Assembly: GCA_009676745.1 (NCBI GenBank)
Contig: CP046062.1
Location: 1,473,501-1,537,500, forward strand
DNA length: 64,000 nt
Direction: 5' to 3'
Source of the DNA: Leuconostoc mesenteroides subsp. mesenteroides
GTDB lineage: Bacteria; Bacillota; Bacilli; Lactobacillales; Lactobacillaceae
Below the pieces are notes generated by a model that saw only the letters and a list, made by a program, of their open reading frames with translations, had not been told where the DNA came from and did not search any database. Shown here one piece after another: positions 51,127 through 59,272 of this stretch (its first letter is position 1; the number at the start of each line of letters is the position of its first letter). The position numbers were made by a program, and so were the translations under genes.

Positions 51127-54100
51127 AAAAGATTACCGCGCTGAAAGACAATTTATGCGCGAGAGTTACATTCGTTGGCGTGGTCGTCCCTGGTTCTTGT
51201 GGTTGTATGGCATTATAGCAACTATTGGAGTGATATTCATATCGCTTTACGTCACGATTATTGTTGACTTGTTGATAAGGGTAGTTGGCCCATATATTCA
51301 AGCCTTCAAGTTCTATATGCAAAGTGGTGTTGCTCAATGGCCTGAATTCAACGATGTCATGAACATGACAGCCACTGTGCTCAATCCACTCAATATCTTC
51401 ACTATTCTGTCGCGATTAACTTTAGTGACAAGCGTGGTACTAATCCTTTGCTTGTTACTCCTACTCAAAAAATATGTCTTCCAGCGCATCTATGACTGGT
51501 ATCAATTGTTTAGAGACCAAACGCGTAATACTAACCGTTTTGCGGAAGTACGTGAGGTGGATAAGGTTTATAAATTGATTCCTGATCGCAATAAGAATTT
51601 TAAGGGTCGCCCAGGACAACCAGTGTTGCACACACAAGGATACACCTTCGAATTCTTTATGATTCATCCGTTCCTGTGGGCGTGGCAATGGTTTAAGCGG
51701 CCACTAGGTATGAATTCACTAGAATTTAGCGGGGTGTACAAAAAAATACGTCCCGTTTTACTGGAACGTTTGCCAAAGCTATTTGAAAAGCAGCTTAACG
51801 TTCAAGGTGGGTTTGATGGGTTTTACTGGGTGGATACCAGTAACACTCATTCAAAGACCACTGGGATGACACGTTCTTCAAAAGACCAAATGCGTGGTTA
51901 TACGTTGATTGACATTATCCGTCGCGCTGAAATCAAATGGAACATTATTGACACTGATGCCAAAAACGAAGATGCCAAAATGAGTTACAAGTCGTTACGC
52001 ACAGCGGGCTATGACGTCAAACTACTCAACATCATGGAGCCAAGTGAGTCTGAGTCCTGGAATCCACTTGAAATAGCGATTGATTATGCCTTTGATGGTG
52101 ATTGGGACAGTGCCAATACGGAATTACGTAAGGTCGTACAGGTTATTGGTGGCTCAAGTGGTGAAGAAAGTAGCCACAAAGATATTTGGGATAGTGCCGC
52201 TGAAAGCACCATCCAAGCAGTGATGCTCACGGTGCTAGATATTGCAGTCCGTCACCAGGACAAATCAATGGTGACCATCTCAAACGTCCTGCAATTCATC
52301 AATGATATGAACAAGTTTACGGATAAGGAAGGTGATGGCTTAACTAAGTACATTACTAATATTGGTAAACTGCCGCGAACACCAGCACGCAATATGATTA
52401 TTCTAAACGCGGCTGAGTATCTATCCGCAACAGGCGATACCAAATCGTCAATTTCTTTCTCAGTGATGAATCGTTTAAATTTGTTTGCCTCAGAGTCAAT
52501 TACACGTCTGACAACCTTTAACACTATCAATTTGACCGACTTAGGGTTTCCAAGAATGCTAAAGATTAAGTTCTCTGACCGCTATAAAGGCGTTCATGTG
52601 AGCATTCATGTTTATGAATCAGGTAAAAAGCATGCAATAGAAAAGGACAAGCTAACTGTGTCCCAATCAGGCACGCTAACTTATCCGATTCATAACCATT
52701 TACCCGTCTCATGGCAAATTGAGTTGTCACTCGATAATGACGGCAATTCAATTGCGATGCGTAAACAAAAGTTTACGTTGACTGGTAAGATTGTACAACG
52801 AAAATTGCTCAATGGCAAGATTAAGCGTGACTTGTTCTCTAAGCAGCCTGTCATCCAATGCCTGGTCGATCAGATTAAACCGCAAGGCACAACTGAGACA
52901 CCAGGGGTCACCTTGCGTTACTCAGAAAATCCAATGGCAGTCTTCATCATCACACCACAATCTAACGACGATTTTTCTGCTTTGGCCAGCTTGTTTATCT
53001 CACAAGTCTTCTCAGTCAACACGGATATTGCATCAACGATTACCCGCAGGAAAATGGACAGTTGGATACTTTATAAGCTCAATGAGTTTTCTATGTTCCC
53101 ACGTATTCCAGGTTTCGCCAATATTCTAACGCGTGGCTTGACCTACGGGCATTTGGTTGATTTATATATTCAAACCTTGACACAGCCACGGTTGCATTAT
53201 TCTGAAATGGAAACCAATGACATTAATGGTAACACAGGTAACTGGTTCCACATCTTAACAAATGATGAGCAAACAAATGAAGCACTATCTAAGCAATTAG
53301 GTGAGGTGGAAGTGCAAACAGAATCAGTCAATTCACAGATTGGGTTAGATCGTCAAGATCGTGGTAACCGTCATGCACAAGTTAGCAAGGTTCGGCTGTT
53401 GGATGCCAAAGAAATTAGCGAATTGAGTCCGCGTGAGATGATTACCATCCGTACGATCAAACGTGCGGATAAGAAGGGAAGATCAGTTAGACCTTTGCCA
53501 ATTTTCTCTACGGGTGCTTACCGAATGCCGTTTGCTTATGAGTTACTAGGTAAGCAATACTCACTTGATTACTATACGGCTGATTTGAATATCAAAGCGC
53601 AGCATAACGATTTGAAATATGATGACCTCTATCATGACTTTGTGCCTTACTTTGATGAGCTAGATCAACAAGTTCAACTAGAAATTGAGGAAGAGGGCGC
53701 AGGTGGCAAACAAATTGATAATCGTCAACTCAATACGTTAGCTGATGATGAAATCAACACCATTTTGGCCAAAGCGCATCAAGGTATCGAAACAACCACA
53801 GTGCAAACACAACAAGAACTCTCTGATGAGGAACGCTACTTGCAGTGGAAACATGACTTTAACCCTGATGAGCCGTTTATGACCGAAGAACAACTAGATA
53901 ATGTTGTGCTACGTCAAATTGTGGAGAAATCCATCAAAATGAGGATACCGCGCTCAAATAAAACAGAAGAACAAAACAGTGCCGTTGCTTACTTAAATCG
54001 TGGCAAATATTTGACACTTTCTGGCAACAACAACAACGGTAAAGTTCTAAGATTACTAAACAACGAACCCGCATACATGTGGGAAATTTATAAGCAGCTC

Positions 54101-54133
54101 AACGCTGCGACAATTCAAGGAGATGTCGAATGA
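51113..54133 (+). CDS. VirD4/TraG-like coupling protein with degraded ATPase motifs
   Basis: 1006 residues from ATG 51113 (AAGGAGG upstream). Two N-terminal helices (about 30-55, 95-125) lead to a VirD4-like fold: the stretch after GYDVKLLNIMEPSESESWNPL is typical of this family. At the P-loop place near 251, GMTRSSKDQ stands where GxTRSGKT is expected, then DTDAKNE for DPKGE near 281. At Walker B near 655, LNEFSMFP stands for LDEFGNxP. A beta-rich insert (about 480-640) and a long charged C-terminus are normal for Gram-positive members. Recruitment of DNA is still likely but ATP hydrolysis is doubtful. Confidence 0.78.
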   Translation: MKLFKKDYRAERQFMRESYIRWRGRPWFLWLYGIIATIGVIFISLYVTIIVDLLIRVVGPYIQAFKFYMQSGVAQWPEFNDVMNMTATVLNPLNIFTILSRLTLVTSVVLILCLLLLLKKYVFQRIYDWYQLFRDQTRNTNRFAEVREVDKVYKLIPDRNKNFKGRPGQPVLHTQGYTFEFFMIHPFLWAWQWFKRPLGMNSLEFSGVYKKIRPVLLERLPKLFEKQLNVQGGFDGFYWVDTSNTHSKTTGMTRSSKDQMRGYTLIDIIRRAEIKWNIIDTDAKNEDAKMSYKSLRTAGYDVKLLNIMEPSESESWNPLEIAIDYAFDGDWDSANTELRKVVQVIGGSSGEESSHKDIWDSAAESTIQAVMLTVLDIAVRHQDKSMVTISNVLQFINDMNKFTDKEGDGLTKYITNIGKLPRTPARNMIILNAAEYLSATGDTKSSISFSVMNRLNLFASESITRLTTFNTINLTDLGFPRMLKIKFSDRYKGVHVSIHVYESGKKHAIEKDKLTVSQSGTLTYPIHNHLPVSWQIELSLDNDGNSIAMRKQKFTLTGKIVQRKLLNGKIKRDLFSKQPVIQCLVDQIKPQGTTETPGVTLRYSENPMAVFIITPQSNDDFSALASLFISQVFSVNTDIASTITRRKMDSWILYKLNEFSMFPRIPGFANILTRGLTYGHLVDLYIQTLTQPRLHYSEMETNDINGNTGNWFHILTNDEQTNEALSKQLGEVEVQTESVNSQIGLDRQDRGNRHAQVSKVRLLDAKEISELSPREMITIRTIKRADKKGRSVRPLPIFSTGAYRMPFAYELLGKQYSLDYYTADLNIKAQHNDLKYDDLYHDFVPYFDELDQQVQLEIEEEGAGGKQIDNRQLNTLADDEINTILAKAHQGIETTTVQTQQELSDEERYLQWKHDFNPDEPFMTEEQLDNVVLRQIVEKSIKMRIPRSNKTEEQNSAVAYLNRGKYLTLSGNNNNGKVLRLLNNEPAYMWEIYKQLNAATIQGDVE

Positions 54134-56232
54134 TAAATCTATTTTCGGGAATCAATACGTTAGCAGATACGTTCCCAACATTACCTAATAATGGCCCAAC
54201 AGCCGATTTTTACAACCAATGGTCGCAATACCTATCACCATTGCCACATATATTCTTAACGTTGATCATGTTATTCATGCACAGCATTGCATTGATTTTC
54301 TATTACATTGCTAACGCGGTCTTCACAGCCTATCAATCATCATTCAAGTTATTGGACTTTATGAATATCTTTTTCCAGCCTAATAGTGATGTTTATCAAA
54401 ATTGGAATTTAGGTAATATTCTCAAAGACTTCCTGTACCTGGGCTTTGTCATATTTGGCATCATGATGATGGTACAATGGATTCAATACACCGCCACATC
54501 TGGGCGCAAAGGGAGAGAATGGCCTAAAGGTATTACAATTACAGTCGCCGTTATTACCGCTCTACCCTGGATGATTGGTTTGATGAGCGGCATTGGAACA
54601 GCCACGGTCAGTGATACATCCGGCACAAAAGACAAGAACATTGTTACACAATTATGGCAGGGTAATTCTACAAATCTAAAGGAATTAGCAAAAAATAATT
54701 TTGACTTATCAAAATATAAGAACCAACATGTTTTAACTAATGATCAAATTGAAGGCCCAGATTTCCACTCAGTCATGAGTGATGCTGGTTACACCGATGG
54801 TCTAAGTGATGCACAAAAGTCTGTGTTCACCAAGAAAATTGGTGGAAATGGCAATATGGTCGATATTACTGGTGATTCGCTTGTCCTGGGTAAAACATTT
54901 GCGGATGATTATCCTGTGATGAAAACAAACTGGTTAGGCATTATTGCCGGCGAAATTGTTTTCATCATTGTCGTTGCTGGGGCCATTGTTCGACTTTTGT
55001 CCTCAGTCTATAAAATGGCATTCATGGCAGGCTCAATTGTGTACTTTGGCTTAAGAGATGGCACACAAGGTAAACGTGTCCAACAAGTGGTAGGCATGAT
55101 TGAGGGACAAATCACAGGTATCGTCATGATGCCAATCTCACTAATTTTCTTCTTTGCCTGGGTAGAATTTGCCTTTAACACCATTAATGGGTTAGGTCTA
55201 GATATGTGGCCATTTACAATTTTGTCGATTGCCGCTCTGTTAGCTGGTGGTAAAGGGGTCGCAGGTGGCTTTGAAATGATTGAACAATGGACTGGTGTTC
55301 GCTCAGGTCATAATCCTGTTGCTTCGATGATGATGGCTAACCAAGCTGCTCACATGTTGGGTGGGGCTACTCGTGTGGCCAAGAAAAACATTGGCAAGGG
55401 TCTCAATGCGATTTCCCCAGAACAAAAAAAGAAGAATCGTGAACTAGGTAAGAAGATTGCCAACTCGGGTGGCAATCAAGGCTTAGATAATAATAAAGCA
55501 CTGACTGATCATAGCTTAAATGATACTGGTGTTGATCCCACTGCTCAAGCCACAGGGAAGGCGGCAAAGGCGGCTGAGGTAGCAGGACGTACAGTCGGAG
55601 CAATGAAACATCCAGGTAGTTTATTGAAAAACACTGGTCGTGCGGCTGGTGATAAAGTTAAAGGTGGCGTGAATAAAGCCGTTGGCAATGTCAAAGATTA
55701 TGCTGGTGGTGTCGCCGACAACTTTGCAGGAGGACAACAAGCCGTTGAAGCCTTTAACAAACGTCATTCACCTGTGACACCAAAATCAAACAATGGTAAT
55801 ACACCATCTTCTTCTCAACCACGTAATGTGCATGAAGCACTTTCAAAGGCAGCCACAGATTCACCTAATGCTCATCCAAAGGATACAGGTGGCCAGTCTC
55901 AATCTAACATGAGTCACGCTATGTCAGATGCACACCGTGGCTTACCTACTGGAACTCATTCAAACAAAACTAGCGCTAACACTACCACTAAGCCAATTGT
56001 TAGTGGTGGGACAGTTGTTCAACCTAAGGGTATCGGTGCAACCCCAGCAACTATGTCACGTCCAAACACACCACGTTTGAGCGGTACATTGCCTGGTCAA
56101 AAAAAGGCAACGCAACCACTGACACCAGCGCAACAAAAGGAAAAGGATCGTGCTTGGGCTGAGAGTGTTATTGCAAAACAAAAAGCGAAAATACAGAATC
56201 AACAAAAGGTATCAAGTAAAGATGACAAGTGA
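54130..56232 (+). CDS. VirB6/TrsL-like polytopic membrane protein
   Basis: 700 residues. It has about seven hydrophobic helices (about 40-65, 85-110, 130-150, 270-300, 310-330, 340-365) in the first 400 residues, then a polar tail of about 300 residues rich in Gly, Asn, Lys, Pro and Ser. The place after the VirD4-like gene fits TrsL/TrbL. It forms the membrane pore of the second transfer system. It overlaps the previous gene by ATGA. Confidence 0.75.
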   Translation: MINLFSGINTLADTFPTLPNNGPTADFYNQWSQYLSPLPHIFLTLIMLFMHSIALIFYYIANAVFTAYQSSFKLLDFMNIFFQPNSDVYQNWNLGNILKDFLYLGFVIFGIMMMVQWIQYTATSGRKGREWPKGITITVAVITALPWMIGLMSGIGTATVSDTSGTKDKNIVTQLWQGNSTNLKELAKNNFDLSKYKNQHVLTNDQIEGPDFHSVMSDAGYTDGLSDAQKSVFTKKIGGNGNMVDITGDSLVLGKTFADDYPVMKTNWLGIIAGEIVFIIVVAGAIVRLLSSVYKMAFMAGSIVYFGLRDGTQGKRVQQVVGMIEGQITGIVMMPISLIFFFAWVEFAFNTINGLGLDMWPFTILSIAALLAGGKGVAGGFEMIEQWTGVRSGHNPVASMMMANQAAHMLGGATRVAKKNIGKGLNAISPEQKKKNRELGKKIANSGGNQGLDNNKALTDHSLNDTGVDPTAQATGKAAKAAEVAGRTVGAMKHPGSLLKNTGRAAGDKVKGGVNKAVGNVKDYAGGVADNFAGGQQAVEAFNKRHSPVTPKSNNGNTPSSSQPRNVHEALSKAATDSPNAHPKDTGGQSQSNMSHAMSDAHRGLPTGTHSNKTSANTTTKPIVSGGTVVQPKGIGATPATMSRPNTPRLSGTLPGQKKATQPLTPAQQKEKDRAWAESVIAKQKAKIQNQQKVSSKDDK

Positions 56233-56294
56233 AACTTTTAATTTGTAGGCTAATACGGTAAAATTAACAGTAGTTGATTTTAGGGAGTATACCG

Positions 56295-56810
56295 ATGGAG
56301 AAAATAAAGCAAAATAAAATCTGGATCACCATTGTGGTTATTGGGATCATTGTCATTGCTATTTTGTTGGCCATGTTGCACCAGCAAAAACAAAACAGTC
56401 CTGAGGCACAATCATCGAGTTACGTGTCAAGTGCCAAGGCATCATCTGCCTCAACCTCCGTTCAAGATAAGAACAATGAAAAAGCTTACGCTAAAAAGGC
56501 TGCTCAAACGAGTGGTCACGTCCTAGAAGTAAACGGCAAAGAGTATTTTACAACATGGACAAAAGGAGATTTTCAAAAATGGGCTAATTCCTATATGTCA
56601 ATGACTTTGAGTGATCGCCATAAGGATGGTGTAAAAGAAAGTTTTGGTACATCTACAACCATTGAAAATAGTGATACTCAAATGATGTATCCTTTGGATA
56701 ATTGGGCTAAAGAAATACAAGATAAAGGTATCCCATCAAATTACTTTAATACTGTGAAAGAGTTCAATAAACAATATCCAGGTGTTAATCCTGACGATAT
56801 AAAGAAATAG
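56295..56810 (+). CDS. Membrane-anchored protein at the end of the operon
   Basis: 171 residues from MEKIKQNKIW; the in-frame start at 56274 precedes the ribosome site AGGGAG and is rejected. One helix (about 10-30), a Ser/Ala linker and a small extracellular domain (about 65-165). No family is recognised. A surface or entry-exclusion role is one option. A two-way terminator follows. Confidence 0.6.
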   Translation: MEKIKQNKIWITIVVIGIIVIAILLAMLHQQKQNSPEAQSSSYVSSAKASSASTSVQDKNNEKAYAKKAAQTSGHVLEVNGKEYFTTWTKGDFQKWANSYMSMTLSDRHKDGVKESFGTSTTIENSDTQMMYPLDNWAKEIQDKGIPSNYFNTVKEFNKQYPGVNPDDIKK

Positions 56811-56846
56811 CTAAAAAGCCATGATTTAAGTAATCATGGCTTTTAG
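56811..56846. terminator. Two-way terminator between the transfer operon and the partition genes
   Basis: CTAAAAAGCCATGATT (56811-56826) and TAATCATGGCTTTTAG (56831-56846) pair with a loop of four bases; T-rich on both strands. It serves the convergent genes on both sides. Confidence 0.75.
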
Positions 56847-56857
56847 TTTGTCCTAAA

Positions 56858-57139
56858 TTATTTTGATTGGTTTAATACTTGCTCAAGCACTAAATCTACA
56901 AAGGCACTTGATGAGCGGAGTCCTTGTTTGGTGGCTAACTTCTCAATGCCTTGTTTTATCTCAGGGCGAATGGTGTAAGTCGTTTGTACTTTACGACTAC
57001 TATGATTGGAGGAAGGGAGCTTGAATCCATCACCTAACGATACTTCTGATTGTGGTTCGTCTCGACTAAAGGCATCTGCCATTTGTTTTTGAGCGCTGGC
57101 TTCATCAAACATACGTGGGTCTTTTTTATCGTAATCCAT
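56858..57139 (-). CDS. Partition protein, ribbon-helix-helix type
   Basis: 93 residues. The C-terminus (KVQTTYTIRPEIKQGIEKLATKQGLRSSSAF) reads as strand-helix-helix, the RHH fold of small centromere-binding partition proteins. It directly follows parA (one base overlap), the standard place. It would bind the parS site and stimulate ParA. Confidence 0.75.
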   Translation of the reverse strand: MDYDKKDPRMFDEASAQKQMADAFSRDEPQSEVSLGDGFKLPSSNHSSRKVQTTYTIRPEIKQGIEKLATKQGLRSSSAFVDLVLEQVLNQSK

Positions 57140-57918
57140 TATTTCACACTTTCTAATAGCTTTTGATAAGCCTCATTAATTTGCTGCAAGGTTTTAGGGT
57201 TGCGCTCGGCCTGGTCTAAATCAAACACTGGGGTTTTAAGCATGGTTGAACTATTAAACACTTCACGCTCATTTAAGACAGCCACAAGGTTGTCAATTTG
57301 ATCAATAATCTGGCCAAACTCATGACTTGAACGGGTATTGTGCTTCACACGATTAGCAAGGTACAAAACTTTTGCTTCAATCAGTGATTCGCGTGTTCTA
57401 ATATCTACTGCATCATCACGGAACTCTTTCATCCGTAGGTCAAATTGTTGTTTTGATTGAATAAAACCATACTCTGAGGGTTCTAGTGGCACCACAACAT
57501 AATCAGAAACGGCAATCATATTCTTAGTGAGGGTCCCAAACTCTGGATGGGTGTCAATTAGAATATAGTCATAATCTTTGATTTCTTCAAGGTGATCTTG
57601 AAGCCACATCATCATCAAAAAGTTTTTATTGTTCTTTGATTGTAATGTACCTTCTAATTCGTCTAAATGAGGACTAGCAGGCAATAAACCTAATTGTGGG
57701 GTAATTTGTCTAATTTGTGCTAAACCGCCTGTAAAGACGTCATATAGCGTATTTTTATTAGTATAGCTTTCATAGGTAGAGGACAAGTTACCTTGATAAT
57801 CTGAATCAATTAACAAGACCTTGTAGCCTTGTCGAATCAAAAAACTAGCGAAGTTGAATGTCATCGTTGTTTTACCAACGCCACCTTTAGATGCTGAAAA
57901 TGTAATTGTTTTACTCAT
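57139..57918 (-). CDS. parA: ParA partition ATPase
   Basis: 259 residues. The deviant Walker A SKGGVGKTT (residues 10-18) with Lys in the first position, LLIDSDYQGN (switch), and YILIDTHPE (Walker B) are all typical of ParA/Soj. It lacks an N-terminal helix-turn-helix, so it is type Ib and the RHH partner is the likely repressor. It makes plasmid copies move apart before division. Confidence 0.9.
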   Translation of the reverse strand: MSKTITFSASKGGVGKTTMTFNFASFLIRQGYKVLLIDSDYQGNLSSTYESYTNKNTLYDVFTGGLAQIRQITPQLGLLPASPHLDELEGTLQSKNNKNFLMMMWLQDHLEEIKDYDYILIDTHPEFGTLTKNMIAVSDYVVVPLEPSEYGFIQSKQQFDLRMKEFRDDAVDIRTRESLIEAKVLYLANRVKHNTRSSHEFGQIIDQIDNLVAVLNEREVFNSSTMLKTPVFDLDQAERNPKTLQQINEAYQKLLESVK

Positions 57919-58148
57919 GATGAAGCTCCTTAGTTATTTTATCTGTCAAAACGAAATAACGATGAAACCATCAATCCAGGCATGTAAAACTCGTTTACAT
58001 ATACATTATATCATACGTATAAGATATATATCAATACATTAGACTTTAAATATAGGTATAAGTATGTTTGTGTTATAAGAGGAACATATACACATATATC
58101 AATTGAGTATATAGATTGGATACACAAAAGGATAACATTCAAATCATT
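57919..58148 (-). promoter_or_regulatory. parA promoter and candidate centromere (parS)
   Basis: On the minus strand, TTGATA (58029-58034), 18 bases, and TATAAT (58005-58010) form a good promoter. The stretch 57990-58130 has several partly repeated A/T motifs (ATATATCAAT twice, GTATAAG twice, TTATAAGAGG) that could be binding sites of the RHH protein. The plus strand shows nothing coding here. Confidence 0.6.
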
Positions 58149-58176
58149 GCCTCCTGTTCATCCAGGGGGCTTTTTC
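58149..58176 (+). terminator. Terminator before the second transfer operon
   Basis: GCCTCCTG (58149-58156) pairs with CAGGGGGC (58163-58170), one G-U, 6-base loop, then TTTTTC. It may stop read-through from the partition region. Confidence 0.65.
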
Positions 58177-58179
58177 TTC

Positions 58180-58207
58180 GCCTCAGGAAAAACCATTTAC
58201 CTTTATG
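58180..58207 (+). promoter_or_regulatory. Shared upstream box of the second transfer operons, copy 2
   Basis: GCCTCAGGAAAAACCATTTAC is identical to 46137-46157, then CTTTATGA. After the box the two upstream regions differ, so the match is not just a recent copy of a whole promoter. The first gene starts 80 bases downstream. Confidence 0.65.
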
Positions 58208-58287
58208 ACATTCTTTGGATACCTTGTACACTGACCACAGATTGAACTTCAATCCAGGCAAAAATAACGTGTTAAAGGAGAAATTAT

Positions 58288-58617
58288 ATGTATGAACACT
58301 TTACCCCTGGGCGCAACATTTGGAAGAAAGTGTCTCGGTGGCTATTTTTCACAATGGAACGAATCTTTGTCTTAGTCATTGTCTTTGGTATTACTTATTT
58401 GATGATTAAGTCTTTCTATCCTTACAACATTGGCAGGTATGGACTAATCCTGATTATCAGTAATGCGCTGCTAGCTGGCTTTTTGATTTTACCTAGTCCA
58501 AGCAATCCAATGGGTCTCATGTATCAAGAAATTCTACGTGGCATCTTAAAATCTAGCAAGCACGCCACAGGTGATCTAACTGCGATTACTGAAAACAAGA
58601 AACGAGAGGAAAACTAA
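58288..58617 (+). CDS. Small two-helix transfer protein (TrsC/PrgI-like position)
   Basis: 109 residues: a polar N-terminus, two hydrophobic helices (about 25-45, 50-70), a short polar tail. It precedes the TrsD-like and VirB4 genes, the place of VirB3/TrsC/PrgI-type membrane proteins in Gram-positive systems. AAAGGAG lies 8 bases before the ATG. Confidence 0.65.
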   Translation: MYEHFTPGRNIWKKVSRWLFFTMERIFVLVIVFGITYLMIKSFYPYNIGRYGLILIISNALLAGFLILPSPSNPMGLMYQEILRGILKSSKHATGDLTAITENKKREEN

Positions 58618-59270
58618 TGGGAATAAAAGCTAAACAAACTCAAAAGGGGCGGGGTTTAACCGTTGTCAAACAAGCATTAGACAACCGCAAACCAATTCCA
58701 ATCTACTTTGCTTTACCTTATAAAGATATTTTGAATAAAAAGGGGCATCCAATTTTATTGGCAGATGATACGTACGCTGACATGCTGAATCTACCTGGAA
58801 AAGATTTGGATTTCCTAAATGCAGAGGGTGATAAGAGTTCTAACGCCATTATCGCTGACTTTCATCAGTTGCTATCAGTTTACGTGGAAGACTTTGATAT
58901 TTTTGTGAGTCAACTACCCGCTGACACACGTATCCAGCAAGCTTCATGGGGACAAGAGTTAGTCAGAGTGGAAAACCAATTAAATAGTGGTGATCTAGAT
59001 GATCGACACTACCAACAATTGCTGATGATGCGCCAAACTATTTTGCAAGAAATTAACATTGAAAAGAATGTGGTCGGTGATATTAAGCATCAAGAATACA
59101 CCACTGTGATCTATGGCAAAACACTAGCCGCCTTAGATAAAAACCGTCGTGACTTTATGGCACACGCAGGCATGGCGTTTACACCTGAGCCAGTCTCAAT
59201 TAGTCGCAAAAAGATGGTCATGTACCAAATCAATAATCCTGGGGAAACCTTAGAACTGGAGGAGAAATAA
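58617..59270 (+). CDS. TrsD-like transfer protein
   Basis: 217 residues, soluble, without membrane segment. It lies between the two-helix gene and the VirB4 gene, as trsD in pGO1/pSK41; the similarity is judged by place, size and the PIPIYFALPYKDIL start. It may be the missing N-terminal part of the split VirB4-like ATPase (inference). It overlaps the previous stop by one base (TAATG). Confidence 0.65.
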   Translation: MGIKAKQTQKGRGLTVVKQALDNRKPIPIYFALPYKDILNKKGHPILLADDTYADMLNLPGKDLDFLNAEGDKSSNAIIADFHQLLSVYVEDFDIFVSQLPADTRIQQASWGQELVRVENQLNSGDLDDRHYQQLLMMRQTILQEINIEKNVVGDIKHQEYTTVIYGKTLAALDKNRRDFMAHAGMAFTPEPVSISRKKMVMYQINNPGETLELEEK

Positions 59271-59272
59271 GC

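Noticed and set aside
52791..53129. 112-codon plus-strand frame inside the VirD4-like gene
   Set aside because: It overlaps a long gene with clear family similarity; Ser/His-rich composition is typical of an off-frame translation.
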